Assembly: GCA_038206395.1 (NCBI GenBank)
Contig: JBBRAX010000001.1
Coordinates: 124,001-188,000 of the forward strand
Direction: 5' to 3'
DNA: 64,000 nt
From: JAGSPQ01 sp038206395
Lineage (GTDB): Bacteria; Myxococcota; Myxococcia; Myxococcales; Myxococcaceae
Below the pieces are notes generated by a model. That model had not been told where the DNA came from, did no database searches, and was given only the letters and a program-made list of their open reading frames with translations. Made by a program: the position numbers and the translations under genes. Below are positions 8,338 to 18,800 of the stretch, piece after piece; the stretch's first letter is position 1, and each line of letters opens with the position of its first letter.

Positions 8338-8358
8338 CTACCGGCGCCATGCCGGTAG
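8338..8358 (-). promoter_or_regulatory. Perfect hairpin in the HNH gene leader
   Basis: A perfect 8-bp inverted repeat (CTACCGGC / GCCGGTAG, loop of 5) lies about 29 bases upstream of the ATG of the HNH gene. No T-run follows it, so it is not an intrinsic terminator. It could be a 5' UTR structure, a processing site after the tRNAs, or an operator. Confidence 0.4.
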
Positions 8359-8430
8359 GCACATCGGCTGCCGCCTTTTGACGTTGGACCCTTTCAAACC
8401 CTGATTATTCGCTGCTGAAACGAAGGGGAG

Positions 8431-8501
8431 TGGACCTGGGGGGAATCGAACCCCCGTCTCCGGTATGCGAAACCAGCATTCTCCCTCTGAACCACAGGCC
8501 C
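8431..8501 (-). tRNA. tRNA-Ala(CGC)
   Basis: The minus strand folds into a complete cloverleaf of 71 bases: acceptor GGGCCTG/CAGGTCC, D-stem GTTC/GAAT, anticodon stem CTGGT/ACCGG with loop TTCGCAT, T-arm GGGGG-TTCGATT-CCCCC and discriminator A. The anticodon CGC reads GCG. The third acceptor pair is G-U, the identity element of alanine tRNAs, which supports the call. CCA is not encoded. Confidence 0.95.
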
Positions 8502-8515
8502 AGATTCGACACCAA

Positions 8516-8587
8516 AGCCCCCAGCCGGACTCGAACCGGCACCCCCGGTTTACGAAACCGGTGCTCCTCCGCCTGAGCCTTGGGGGC
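8516..8587 (-). tRNA. tRNA-Thr(CGT)
   Basis: The minus strand gives a 72-base cloverleaf: acceptor GCCCCCA/TGGGGGC, D-stem GCTC/GAGC, anticodon stem CCGGT/ACCGG with loop TTCGTAA, T-arm GCCGG-TTCGAGT-CCGGC and discriminator T. The anticodon CGT reads ACG. It lies 14 bases upstream of tRNA-Ala(CGC), so both are probably cut from one transcript. CCA is not encoded. Confidence 0.95.
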
Positions 8588-8677
8588 GTGCTTGCATTCT
8601 CAGAAAGACGAGACCGCGCTGCGTGTTCAGACGGAAGGTCAGCAGACGCCTGACGGGCTTGTTAGGGGTCGCGCCCC

Positions 8678-9121
8678 ATGAACGTCCGATCGATCCTCTT
8701 TCCGCCGGCGCCGTCGACGCGTGGCTCGCTGGGCCTGCTGATTCTTCGAGCCGTCGCCGGCGGCTCGATGATGACCCACGGCTGGGGAAAGATTCAGAAC
8801 CCGTTTCACTGGCTGGACAAGGCCGACAGCCCGCCACCGGCGATCCTCCAGGCGCTGGCCGCGACCGCTGAGTTCTTCGGAGGCCTGGGCCTCGTCGTCG
8901 GTGCGCTGACCGTGATCGCGTCCTTTGGCATCGTCAGCACGATGGTCGTCGCGATCAACCTGCACGTCGGCAAGGGCGACCCCTACGGCAAGTGGGAGCT
9001 CGCGGCGCTGTACCTCGCGATCGCTTTCACGCTGCTGCTGACCGGGCCGGGCAAGCTCTCGATCGACGCGCTGATTCAGCGGCGCGCGGCGGCGGGTCGT
9101 CCCTCGGCAACCGGCGGGTAG
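8678..9121 (+). CDS. DoxX family membrane protein
   Basis: A 147-residue inner-membrane protein of the DoxX/DUF417-like superfamily. Four hydrophobic segments are visible, including LGLLILRAVAGGSMMTHGWGK (about 18-38), AEFFGGLGLVVGALTVIASFG, IVSTMVVAINLHVG and WELAALYLAIAFTLLLTGPG. The helix-1 pattern ending in HGWGKI and the GPGKLSIDALI ending are typical for DoxX. Members are linked to oxidative-stress or redox functions, but the substrate here is unknown. It is a single gene and its 3' end overlaps the convergent transglycosylase gene by 46 bp. Confidence 0.88.
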   Translation: MNVRSILFPPAPSTRGSLGLLILRAVAGGSMMTHGWGKIQNPFHWLDKADSPPPAILQALAATAEFFGGLGLVVGALTVIASFGIVSTMVVAINLHVGKGDPYGKWELAALYLAIAFTLLLTGPGKLSIDALIQRRAAAGRPSATGG

Positions 9122-11361
9122 AGCAGCTGGTAGGTGTTGTAGCTGCGCAGCACCCGCTTCACGTAGCCACGCGTCTCGGTGAGTGGAATCTCTTCGACCC
9201 ACTCGTCGATCGCGGCCGAGGGGTTCGCGTTGCGCCAGCGCCGCACTGCACCCTCGCCCGCGTTGTAGCTGGCGACCGCGTAGTGCTTCACGCCCTTCGC
9301 GCGCCTTAGCAGGTCGGCCAGGTATCTGCCGCCGATCTGCAAATTCAGCTCGGGCTCGAGCAGCTCTTCGACGGTCGGCCGCTTGAGCTTCAGCTTCATC
9401 GCCACCTCGGCCGCCGTCGCCGGCATCAGCTGCGTCAGGCCCAGCGCGCCGGCCCACGAACGCACCTTCGGATCCAGCGCGCTCTCTTCGCGCATCAGCG
9501 CCTGGAGCAGGTTGGGATCCAGCTTGTCGGCCGCCTCAGCCGCCTTCTCGACCTCGGCGCGGAAGGCATTCGGGTACGCGATGGTGAACAGCGCCTTCGT
9601 CTCGGCGTTGATCGGCTGCCCCAGGTCACGCCGCAGCCAGATGCGCGCCAGCCCGTGCGCCTCGCGTTCCTTCCCCGCCAGCGACAAGACGTGCACCATC
9701 AGGCGCAGCGAGTCGACCGTCAGCGCGGTGCGGTCGATGGCGAGGATCTCGCTGGGCACCAGGTCGCCGAAACCCAGGCGCAGCAGCTCGACCGCGGTCT
9801 GGAAGTTCTGATCTTTCGCCACCGGCCCCGCGAAGAGCGGAAACGGATCTGACGCCTGCGTGCCCAGCGGCGCCGCGAGCAAAGCAGCGGCGCGCGCCGG
9901 GTCGGCCTCGCTCAAGCGTTCGCGCGCCGACAAGCCGTAGAAAGTGGTCGGGTGCTCGCGGGCGATCTTCTCGTACAGCGCCAGCGCCGCTTCCGGGTCT
10001 TCTTCGAGCCGCGCGCGCCAGTACAGCGCCCGTTCGACCTCGTAGCTGTCTTCGGCGTTGGCGAACCTCTCGACGATCGCGTCGAGCGTGACGTTGGCGC
10101 CGTGCAGATCGTTGGCGCGCCGCAGGATCCAGAAGCGCTTGAAAAGAGACTCGGCGACGAAGTCACCTGAGGGGTAGCGCTCAACCACGTCGGCGAGCAG
10201 CTTCATTCCCTTGTCCTGCTCGCCTTCCTTGAAACGCTGTTCGGCCGCTGAGAACAGCGAGTCATCGGCGTACGCGTGGGCCGGATAATCGCGGGCCAGC
10301 AGCTCGTAGGTCGCGGCCGAACTCGACGGTTCGACGATGCCGCGCGAGAACCCGAGAATGAAGAGCGCCCGGGCGCGAAGGTCGGCGGCGGCGGTGCACT
10401 TCTTCACCACGCCGCTGAGCAGCTCGACCGCCTTGGCGTGGTTGCGCTGCTTCCGCTGGCCTTTGCCGAGGGCGAAGTGGGCGCGGCAGGCGACGGGGTC
10501 GGGGAGCTTCAATGCGCCAACCATCGGCTCGAGGATCGCGATCCCCAGCGCGTTGCGGTGGGCGTCGATGAGGCCTTCGGCGCGAATCACCTTCTGCTCG
10601 GCGGAAGCGGGCGGCGGGGTGGCCATGCGCGCCTCGGCCTTCACGGCCTGCGGCGACATCGGGTGGGCCGACCAGATCTTGAGCAGCGTCTCGCGCTCGG
10701 CCTTGTCGTCTTTCTTTGCGGCGTAGACGTCGGCCAGGGCGAGCAGCGCATCGGCCCCGAGGTCACGGCCCCACGGCGGAGCGGGACGATCGACGAACTC
10801 GGCGACGGCGGCCTTCGCTCCGACCAGGTCACGAAGGAAGCGGCGGGCGCGGGCCAGGCCAATGCGGGCGTCGGCGTACTGGCGCGACCCGCGGCTCACC
10901 TGCTCGTAGATCTTGGCGGCCGCTTCGAAGTTCCGCTGGCCCTCGTAGCCCCACGCGGCTTGCAGCAGGCAGCGATCGCGCATCTGCGGGTAGACCGCGG
11001 CCAGCGCCTCGAACTCTTTTGCTGCGGTGGCGAAATCGCCCGTGCGGATCGCGATCGACGCGCGCAGGTAGCGCACGGGCGGCGCGTCACCTTCGCCGTC
11101 GAGAAGCTTGCTGGCCTTGTCGAGGCGGCCTTCGTCGAAGGCCCACTTCGCCCCGGCGAGGCGGCCGTACTGAAAATACCCAGCCAGATCCGCGCGCTCG
11201 ACCTTCGGCCCGCGATCGATCGGCGTCTGGCGAACGACAGGGGAAGGGAACGCGGGGTTCTGCACCCGGACGTAACCGGGATCCGCGTCCTCGGGCGGCT
11301 CGGGCTCTTCGGCGGCGCCGGTGAGGGCGGAAATCAGGGCAAACAGGGCAACGGGCTTCAT
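9076..11361 (-). CDS. Soluble lytic murein transglycosylase with TPR-like N-terminus
   Basis: A 761-residue periplasmic enzyme that should cleave the MurNAc-GlcNAc bond of peptidoglycan to form 1,6-anhydro-MurNAc. An N-terminal signal peptide (MKPVALFALISALTGA) is followed by about 550 residues of TPR/superhelical repeats, as in Slt70. The C-terminal SLT domain (about 610-750) has the catalytic Glu in ALMREESALDP (about residue 623), then GALGLTQLMPATA and SYNAGEGAVRRW. The ATG at 11361 is chosen because it starts the signal peptide; the frame opens at 11391. It is divergent from the histidine kinase gene across 62 bp. Confidence 0.93.
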   Translation of the reverse strand: MKPVALFALISALTGAAEEPEPPEDADPGYVRVQNPAFPSPVVRQTPIDRGPKVERADLAGYFQYGRLAGAKWAFDEGRLDKASKLLDGEGDAPPVRYLRASIAIRTGDFATAAKEFEALAAVYPQMRDRCLLQAAWGYEGQRNFEAAAKIYEQVSRGSRQYADARIGLARARRFLRDLVGAKAAVAEFVDRPAPPWGRDLGADALLALADVYAAKKDDKAERETLLKIWSAHPMSPQAVKAEARMATPPPASAEQKVIRAEGLIDAHRNALGIAILEPMVGALKLPDPVACRAHFALGKGQRKQRNHAKAVELLSGVVKKCTAAADLRARALFILGFSRGIVEPSSSAATYELLARDYPAHAYADDSLFSAAEQRFKEGEQDKGMKLLADVVERYPSGDFVAESLFKRFWILRRANDLHGANVTLDAIVERFANAEDSYEVERALYWRARLEEDPEAALALYEKIAREHPTTFYGLSARERLSEADPARAAALLAAPLGTQASDPFPLFAGPVAKDQNFQTAVELLRLGFGDLVPSEILAIDRTALTVDSLRLMVHVLSLAGKEREAHGLARIWLRRDLGQPINAETKALFTIAYPNAFRAEVEKAAEAADKLDPNLLQALMREESALDPKVRSWAGALGLTQLMPATAAEVAMKLKLKRPTVEELLEPELNLQIGGRYLADLLRRAKGVKHYAVASYNAGEGAVRRWRNANPSAAIDEWVEEIPLTETRGYVKRVLRSYNTYQLLYPPVAEGRPAAARR

Positions 11362-11423
11362 GGTGCGTGCGGGGGTGATCTTCACACACATCGGCCGGGG
11401 GCTACACTAAGCCACCACCGCCG

Positions 11424-13622
11424 ATGGACATCCGCACCCAGAGCGCGCTTCTCGCGTCGATCGTCGGCCTCGCCCTGGGGGTCTCTGTCCTCTTGCGGGC
11501 CCAGCGGCCCCGGGTGCTGACCCAGTTCGGCGCCTTCGCCCTGTCAGTGGGCGCCTTCTACCTGACGAAGTTCCTCGAAGGCCTCTTCCCCTGGGACGAC
11601 GGCACCCTCTCGGGCCGCCTCATCCTCGGAGCGACGATCGTCACTGGCGCCATCGTCCCCTCGACGGCGCTGAGCTTCTTCCTCGAGTTCCTTAACTTCA
11701 GCCCGCGCGCTGCCCGCTACGGCCGGCGGATGTCGTTCTTTTCGGTGGTGTTCGGGCTCACGGTCGGGGCTTCTCCGCTTGCCGAAGTCCTCTGGGCGCG
11801 GGTGGCGGTCTCGGTCTGGGTGCTGCTGGCGCTGACGTTCTCGGTCTCGCTCGTGCTCGGCCGAATGCGATCGGCCGAATCGAAGATCGATCGCGCGCGG
11901 CTGGCGTACCTGGCGATTGGCGCCGGCGCGACGATCATGTTCACGGGGCTCGATTTCCTCGGGCGCTTCGACGTCCCCTTCCCTTCCCTCGGGCCGATCG
12001 TCTCGACGCTGTACCTGTTCCTGCTGTCGCAGACATTGCTGCGGTTGCGGTTGATGGATCTTCACGAGCTGCTAGGGAAGATCGCGTCGCAGACGTTTCT
12101 CGCGATCATCCTCGCGGCGGTCTTCGTGGTGCTGACGGCCTGGGTCGACGGCAACAAGTCGCTGTTCATCTTCAACACGATCGTGGCTGCGTTCGTGATG
12201 CTGATTCTGCTCGAGCCGGTGCGCGAGAAGGTCGAAGAACGGGTCGTCGCCCTCTTCTTCCGCGAACGCTTCGACTTCCTGTTGCAAACGCGGCAGCTGC
12301 AGCAGCGCACGGCGAACGTGATCGATGTGGCAGAGCTTTCGGCGCGGCTGCTCGACGGCCTCAACGAGACGCGGCGGGTGACGCACGCAAGCATCTACCT
12401 GCTGGCGGAAGATCGGCCGGGCTTCCGGTTGCTCGACAGCCGGGGCCCGCAGCCGGCGCTGTTCCTCGACGCAGGCACGGCGCGGTCGCTGCTGGGGCGC
12501 ACCGAAAAGGCGCAGCTGCTCGAGACGGTCGAACGGCGGGCGATCGAGCTGCGGCAGCAGCCGACGGATCTGAAACGGACGCGCGAAGAAATCAAACGGT
12601 TGAACGACGTGCGCGCGGCGATGCAGCTGATGAAGGCGGGCATCACGGTGCCGCTGGTAGGCAACGACCGCGTGATCGGGTTCCTGAACCTGTGGGACGA
12701 GCGCGTGCCCGAAGCCTTCGCTTCGGATGAGATTGCCTTGATCCTCCAGCTGGCCGAACGGCTGGCGACGGTGGTCGAGAACTCGAAGCTGTACGAACGG
12801 ATGCGCGAGCGCGATCGCCTCGCGGCGCTGGGTGAAATGTCGGCCGGTCTGGCGCACGAGATCCGCAACCCCCTGGGGGCGATCAAGGGCGCGGCGCAGT
12901 GCCTCGATCCACGGCGGCTGCCGGGCGAAGACGGCGAGTTCCTCGAGGTGATCGTCGAAGAAGTGAATCGGCTGAACGGCGTGGTGACCGCGTTCCTCGA
13001 CTACTCCCGCCCGCTGAAGCAGAGCTTCGGCGTGACCGATCTGAACGAGGTCGTCACGCGCACGGTGCGGCTGATTCAGAACGACTTCCCCGCGAACATC
13101 TCGCTGACCGTGGAGCTCGGCGATGCGCTGAACAAGATCGATGGCGACGCCGAGCAGCTGAAGCAGGTGCTGATCAACCTGGTGCAGAACGCGCGGCAGG
13201 CGCTGGGCGACAAGAAGGGCGAGATCGTGATCCGGACGTTGAAGCCCGAGAGGTTCGGCGAACTCCGTGGCGCCGAGTTCGTCGAGATCGACGTCAGCGA
13301 CAACGGGCCTGGCATTCCCAACGATCAGCAGCTGCACATCTTCGTGCCGTTCTTCACCACCAAGTCGAAGGGCACCGGGCTCGGGCTCGCGATCTGCCAG
13401 CGCATCGTGAAGAACCACGGCGGGTCGATTGCCGTGCAGAGCAAGGTCGGTGAAGGGACCACTTTCGTCGTCCGGCTCCCCACCCTGCCGACCGAAGCGC
13501 CAATGGCCGAGACGCCGCTGCCCGATGGGACGCCGCTGCCAGGCTCGATCAACCCGCCGGTCTTGAAAGACGAGCCCTCGCGGCAGTCGCGGAAGGACAA
13601 AAAGAAGCGGAAGACCGCGTAG
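11424..13622 (+). CDS. Membrane sensor histidine kinase with GAF domain
   Basis: A 732-residue sensor kinase. Residues 1-260 hold about seven or eight hydrophobic segments, resembling a 7TM/MASE-like input module. A GAF-like domain follows (about 290-450), then HisKA with the phospho-acceptor His 478 in GLAHEIRNPLGAIKG. The HATPase domain has the N box INLVQNARQA, G1 DVSDNGPGIP, and FFTTKSKGTGLGLAI. The tail (about 690-732) is Pro/Lys-rich. No response regulator gene is adjacent, so it is an orphan kinase. The protein resembles NtrB-type kinases in its kinase core. The signal sensed is not evident. Confidence 0.92.
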   Translation: MDIRTQSALLASIVGLALGVSVLLRAQRPRVLTQFGAFALSVGAFYLTKFLEGLFPWDDGTLSGRLILGATIVTGAIVPSTALSFFLEFLNFSPRAARYGRRMSFFSVVFGLTVGASPLAEVLWARVAVSVWVLLALTFSVSLVLGRMRSAESKIDRARLAYLAIGAGATIMFTGLDFLGRFDVPFPSLGPIVSTLYLFLLSQTLLRLRLMDLHELLGKIASQTFLAIILAAVFVVLTAWVDGNKSLFIFNTIVAAFVMLILLEPVREKVEERVVALFFRERFDFLLQTRQLQQRTANVIDVAELSARLLDGLNETRRVTHASIYLLAEDRPGFRLLDSRGPQPALFLDAGTARSLLGRTEKAQLLETVERRAIELRQQPTDLKRTREEIKRLNDVRAAMQLMKAGITVPLVGNDRVIGFLNLWDERVPEAFASDEIALILQLAERLATVVENSKLYERMRERDRLAALGEMSAGLAHEIRNPLGAIKGAAQCLDPRRLPGEDGEFLEVIVEEVNRLNGVVTAFLDYSRPLKQSFGVTDLNEVVTRTVRLIQNDFPANISLTVELGDALNKIDGDAEQLKQVLINLVQNARQALGDKKGEIVIRTLKPERFGELRGAEFVEIDVSDNGPGIPNDQQLHIFVPFFTTKSKGTGLGLAICQRIVKNHGGSIAVQSKVGEGTTFVVRLPTLPTEAPMAETPLPDGTPLPGSINPPVLKDEPSRQSRKDKKKRKTA

Positions 13623-13638
13623 CGTCGCCGCCTGGGCG

Positions 13639-15861
13639 TTACAGCGTGATCGCCCGCCGCCGCACCGAGAACTGCAGCGTCTCAGCCCCGCGCCGAATCG
13701 TTAGCTGCACCACCGACCCAGCCGGCCCGACGATCTGCTTCACCACGCCCTCGAGGTTCCCGCCAACGACGACGGGCCGCCCATCGATCGCCACCAACAC
13801 ATCGCCGTTCTGAATTCCGGCCGTCTCTGCCGGGCTGTTCTCGTAGACCTGCGCGATCCACGCGCGATCCTTATCGCCGGACAGCTGCATGCCCACGCCT
13901 TCGTACTCGGTGAGCCGATCGCTGACCGGGGCCGGAGTGCCCGGGTTCATCAGCACCTCGACGCGCGCCACGCCATCGCGCGTCGCCGGGGCCGCCACCC
14001 AGGTGGTCGCGTACGCCGGGTGCCGCACCTCGATCGTCGCGGGCAGCGCCACGGCCTGCGCATAGAACTCCCCGTTGCCGTCTGTCTGCCCCGCCTTCGC
14101 CCGCCCCAGGTTCCGGAACTGCTGACCAGGCGGGCCACTGGTGCGGATGATCGTGATCGTGGCTCCGCGAATCGGCAGCCGCGACGCCGCATCGCGCACC
14201 GAGCCGCGCACGGGACCCGCGGGCTGCATCGACAGCCTCACCTCGGCCTCGACGCCGCGCACCTCGACCGTCGCCGCCGCCGCATCCGCGTAGCCTTCGG
14301 CTTGCGCCTCGACCCGCCAGACGCCTGCGGGCAGATCGAGCGAGAAGATGCCGGTCGGGCTCAGCACCGGGAATCTGCGCACGAGGCCGCCGGACTGCGG
14401 CACCAGCGTGAGCGCGAAGTCGGAAATCGATCCGCCGCGGTCGTCCACGACCGCCACCTTCAGCCGCCCGCGCGCGAGCCGCAGCACGAGATCCGTCGCG
14501 CCCGCGCTCGTCCGGGCCGCTGCGCTGCCCTGCTCGCCTTCCGCTTCCACGAGCAATACACCCGACGCGACGCCCTCAAACTTGAAGGTACCCTTGTCGT
14601 CGGTGAGCGTGTCAGCGGCCGCGCCGGCCCAGTCACCCGAGCGCCACCGCACGCGAACGCCTGCCTGCGCCGGCTCGACGCGGCCAACGAGCACCGCGCT
14701 GCCCGAGATGTCGACAATCCACTCGAGGCCTTCGCCGCTCTGCTCGAAGGGCCCCGTCTGCGTCGTCAGCGTCCCGCGACGCACCTGCACCAGGTAGCTG
14801 CCCACCGGCACTCGCTCGAAATGAAACCGGCCGTCGGCGACGCTGTTCGTGACCGCGATCACTTCGGACGTGCGCGAGTCGAAGAGCGTCAGCGACGCGC
14901 CCTGCAACCCCTTGCCGTCGAGCCGCACCTGCCCATCGGCGCTCAGCGTCTCGCCCGCTTCGAGATCGATGCCGGTGCGATCCTCACCCGCCTCGAGCCG
15001 CAGCCGCGGGCCCTGAATCCGCGTGCCGTCCGCGAGCTGCCCCACCACTCGCACCAGCCCGTGCGCCGCCTCCAGCTTCCACGTCCCATCCGCCTTCGAG
15101 GACACGGGGCCATGGCTGCTGCCGACGCGCGCGCCGACGAGCCGTTCGGCCCATACCTGCGCGCCCGCCATCGCCTTGCCCTGTTGGTGAACGCTGCCCG
15201 AAATCGTGCTCGCCGGATCCAGCGAGATCTCGAGCCCGGTGTGCGGCCGTACCGACTCGAGCGACAGCCACTCGACCCGTGACAGGTGCCCCTTCGCGCT
15301 CGCCTCGATCCACGTCTGGCCTGCGGGCAAGCCGTGCAGCGTGAAGCGCCCGTTGCCGTCGGTGATGCCGGCGCCGCCCGAAGTGATCACGGAAGCGCCG
15401 GGAAGCGGCTGGCGCGTCTGGCTGCTCACCACCCGGCCCGCGACCACGGCGCTCGGCACCAGCTCGAGCACCACGCCGGTGCGCCGTTCGCCCGGAGCCA
15501 GCATCAACGGGCCGATCAACTTCGAGGCATCGTCGGCCAGCGCCGCCGACAGCCACGCTTCGCCCGCGTTGATGCCTTCGAACGAGAACTGCCCGCCCTC
15601 ACCGGTCTGCACCACCAGCGGCACGACCTCGCGCAGCGTGACGCGCGCTCCGACGACAGGCACGCCTTTGCGCATCACCGTGCCCGACAGCTGCGCCTTC
15701 TCGACGATCTGCATTGGTGGCACAGCGACCTCGACCGGCTTCGGCTTCACCACCACCGGCGCTGGCGCAGGCAGCGGCACTGGCTCGTCGGGAGCCAGCA
15801 GCCACCACATCAGGCCGAGGGCCAGGCAAAACCCGGCCAACATGTAAGCGAGGCGCTTCAC
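13639..15861 (-). CDS. Membrane-anchored carboxypeptidase-regulatory-like repeat protein with C-terminal PDZ domain
   Basis: A 740-residue envelope protein. Residues 5-24 are a signal anchor (no lipobox), followed by a Pro/Val linker. Several carboxypeptidase D regulatory-like (transthyretin-like) beta-sandwich units follow; motifs such as GTVMRKGVPVVGARVTL, GRVVSSQTRQPLPGASV and GSVRDAASRLPIRGATI mark unit starts. The last ~80 residues (about 655-735) form a PDZ domain: ENSPAETAGIQNGDVLVAIDG. There is no protease catalytic domain. It lies 12 bases downstream of the giant coiled-coil gene on the same strand, so the two are likely co-expressed and may form an envelope-spanning complex (inference). 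Confidence 0.85.
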   Translation of the reverse strand: MKRLAYMLAGFCLALGLMWWLLAPDEPVPLPAPAPVVVKPKPVEVAVPPMQIVEKAQLSGTVMRKGVPVVGARVTLREVVPLVVQTGEGGQFSFEGINAGEAWLSAALADDASKLIGPLMLAPGERRTGVVLELVPSAVVAGRVVSSQTRQPLPGASVITSGGAGITDGNGRFTLHGLPAGQTWIEASAKGHLSRVEWLSLESVRPHTGLEISLDPASTISGSVHQQGKAMAGAQVWAERLVGARVGSSHGPVSSKADGTWKLEAAHGLVRVVGQLADGTRIQGPRLRLEAGEDRTGIDLEAGETLSADGQVRLDGKGLQGASLTLFDSRTSEVIAVTNSVADGRFHFERVPVGSYLVQVRRGTLTTQTGPFEQSGEGLEWIVDISGSAVLVGRVEPAQAGVRVRWRSGDWAGAAADTLTDDKGTFKFEGVASGVLLVEAEGEQGSAAARTSAGATDLVLRLARGRLKVAVVDDRGGSISDFALTLVPQSGGLVRRFPVLSPTGIFSLDLPAGVWRVEAQAEGYADAAAATVEVRGVEAEVRLSMQPAGPVRGSVRDAASRLPIRGATITIIRTSGPPGQQFRNLGRAKAGQTDGNGEFYAQAVALPATIEVRHPAYATTWVAAPATRDGVARVEVLMNPGTPAPVSDRLTEYEGVGMQLSGDKDRAWIAQVYENSPAETAGIQNGDVLVAIDGRPVVVGGNLEGVVKQIVGPAGSVVQLTIRRGAETLQFSVRRRAITL

Positions 15862-15873
15862 GCCCCTGCATTT

Positions 15874-18800
15874 CTACTTCTTTGTGGGGTTCAGTGGCTC
15901 GTCCTCGTCCAGGATCAGCATCTCGTCGAGCAGCTCTTCGTCTTTCTGCTCTTCGTCGATGTCGAGCTCGAACACCTCGAGCTCCACCCCGGGGACGATC
16001 GGGGGGGTCGACGGCCTGGGGGGCGGCGCAGGCGCCGGCGGCTTCTTCACAGGCACAGTCACGGCTTTCTTCACCAGCGCCACCCGGCCGATCGCCGACG
16101 TGTTGGCCGGGCTCGTCGCCTTCTTCTTGATCGCCGCGAGCTCGAGATCCTGTGCCTGGACCCGCTTCATCAGCGCTTCGAGGCGGGCGTCGCGATCGAC
16201 CACGGCTTCCTGCGACATCGCGAGCTCAGCGGCGAGGTCGCCGTTGCCAGGCGCGTAGGTGGGCTCGGCGGGCTGAAGCTTCTCGAGGCGTTCGACCTCG
16301 TTCGACAAGCGCTCACGCTCGGCCTCGAGCATCTGCGACTCGGCGCGGAGCTCGACCACCTCTTCCTTGAGGCGCGGCAGGTCACTGGCTGCAGTGCGAA
16401 CGTGCTGGTAGTTGTCCTGCAGCTCGCCGTACCTGGCGCGCAGGGCGAGCAGCAGCTCTTCGGCCTGGCGGCGGGCGCCGAGGGCGAGCTCGAGATCGGA
16501 CGTCGACCCCTGGGCCGAGCCGCGAACGGCAGACAGCTCGGACTCGAGGGCCTGCGAACGATCGCGCGCACGGGCGAGCTCTTCATCGGCACCGCGGCGT
16601 TCGTCCCTCGCTCGGGTGAGCGCGTCTTCGGCCTCGCGCTGGGCGGCCAGCGTCTTCTGCAGCTCGGCGTCGACCTCGTCCTTTGCGAGCCTGAGGCGGG
16701 GCACTTCGGCTTCGAGCTCGTCGCGGCGCGACTGGGCCTTTGGCAGCTCGGCCTCGGCAGCGGCGAGCTTCTCGCGAAGGCGGGCGAGCTCCTGATCGGC
16801 CTGGGTGCGCGCCTCGGCCATCGCCTGGCTCTCCCCGCCGGCGATCGCCGAAGACGCGCGCAGTGCGGCGAGCTCTTCGCGGGTCTTGTCGAGCTCCTTC
16901 TGGATGCCGAGCTTGCCGGACTGGTGGCCGCGGGCTTCCGACTGGGCGCGCTCGACGGTGCCACGCCAGCGATCGCGATCTTCCTTCGTCGCGTTGAGCT
17001 GTTCTTTGAGCGCATCGGCTTCGGCGCGCTGCTGCTCGGAGGCTTCGGCCACTGACTTCTGGCTCTCGGCCGAACGGTGGTCGAGCTCGGTGCGGTGCGC
17101 GGCGTCGCGGGCCTCGAGCTCGCTGCGGTGTGCGGCGGCGGCTTCATCGAGGGCGCGGCGCTGGGCGACGGCGACCTCTTCGGCGGCGCGCTGGGTGATC
17201 GTCTCGCGTTCGGCCAGCTGCTGCTGGTGCTCGACCTTGCGGTTCTCGAGCTCCTTCTCGGCCGCGGCGCGTTCTTGGGCGATCGCTTCTTCGAGCGCGA
17301 CGTACTTTGCCGACGCCTCTTCGCGCGCGCGCACCAGCGTCGGAGCAGCCGCCTTCAGCGCGGTCGACTCGGCCTGCACCTGTGCCAGCTCGGCGGCGGC
17401 GGTCTCGAGCTCGCGCGCGGCTTCCTCGCGCTTCGTTTGCTGCTCGGCCAGCTCGACGCGACCCGCTTCGAGCCGATCGTTGGTTGAACGGAGCTCCTCT
17501 TCCAGCGCGCCGATGCGCTCCCGGCTCGCGTCGCGCTCGGCCTGGGTCGCCTCGCGAAGCGCCTGCTCGGCGTGGCGGGCGTCGACGCCTTCGGCAACTT
17601 CCGCCGTGAGGTGGGCGACCTCGCCTTCGGCGAAGACGACCTTCTCTTCGAGCTTCGTCGCGTGCGCCTTCTGCGCGGCCAGGTGCTCGAGAGCGGCGGC
17701 GTACTCGGTATTCCGTGCGGCCAGCTGCGCGCGAAGCTGCTCGAGTTCGGTGCGCAGCGAGTCACGGGCTGCCTGGAGCTCGGCGAGAGCGGCGGTCTTC
17801 TGTTCCGCATCGGTCAGCAGCTCGGTGCGCGACCGTTCGACCTCCGAGCGCGCGGTGTCGAGCATCGCGCGCAGCTCGTCCCGGGCCAGAAGCTGCAGCT
17901 GGAGCTCGGTCGCCTGCGCGGAGGCGATCGCAGTGTGTTCGGCAGCGATCGATTCCACGGCGGCGGCATGCTCGGCACGCGCGCGTTCGAGCCCGGTTGA
18001 CGCAGCTTCCGCAGCGGCCGCGTTCGCTTCGGCCGCTGCCCTGCTTTCGTCGATCAGCCGCTGTCGATCGGCCACCAGGGCCTCTGCGTCGCTTCGCAGC
18101 TGCTGCAGAGCGGCCTCTTGTGCTTGTGAAGCGGCCGCCTGCTCTTCTCGGAACCGCTGAAGCGCCTCGCCCGTCGCGCCCTGCTCTTCCCGCGCCCGCG
18201 CGAGCTCCGTCAGATGGGCGTCGTCGGCCGCGATCTGCGCGTCGCGCGCCTTCTGCAGCTCGGCGGCATGCGCTTCAACCGCAGCGGCGCGTTCGTCTCG
18301 AATGCGCGCCAGCTCGGCAGCATGCGCTTCAGCCGCGGTGGTTTCGGCGTCTGCGGCCTTCGCCAGCTCGGCAGCGTGGGCTTCGTCCGCCGCCAACTGC
18401 GCATCGCGGATCTTCGCGAGCTCGGCGACCTGGGCGTCACGCGCGCGCTCAAGCTCGGCCGCGTGGGCCTCGTCGGCCACGCGCTTCGCGTCGACCTGCG
18501 CCTGAAGCTCGGCTGCGTTCGCCTCGTCGGCCGCGCGCTTCGCTTCGACCTGCGCCTGAAGCTCGGCTGCGTGCGCCTCGTCGGCCGCTCGCTTCGTTTC
18601 GACCTGCGCCTGCAGCTCGGCTGCGTGCGCCTCGTCGGCCGCGCGCTGATCGTCCTTGAGGCGCTGGAGCACCGCCGCGCTGGCCTCGAGCGCCACGCGC
18701 TGTTCCTCGCGCAGCCGATCGATCGCGGCCGTGCTGCCTTCGGCGACCGAGCGCTGTTCCTGGCGGACCTGGTCGAGATCGGCGGCCGCCTGCTCGAGCT

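Noticed and set aside
18471..18632. Regular 54-bp repeats as a CRISPR array
   Set aside because: There are no distinct spacers; units abut without gaps and encode an in-frame 18-residue repeat in a coiled coil.
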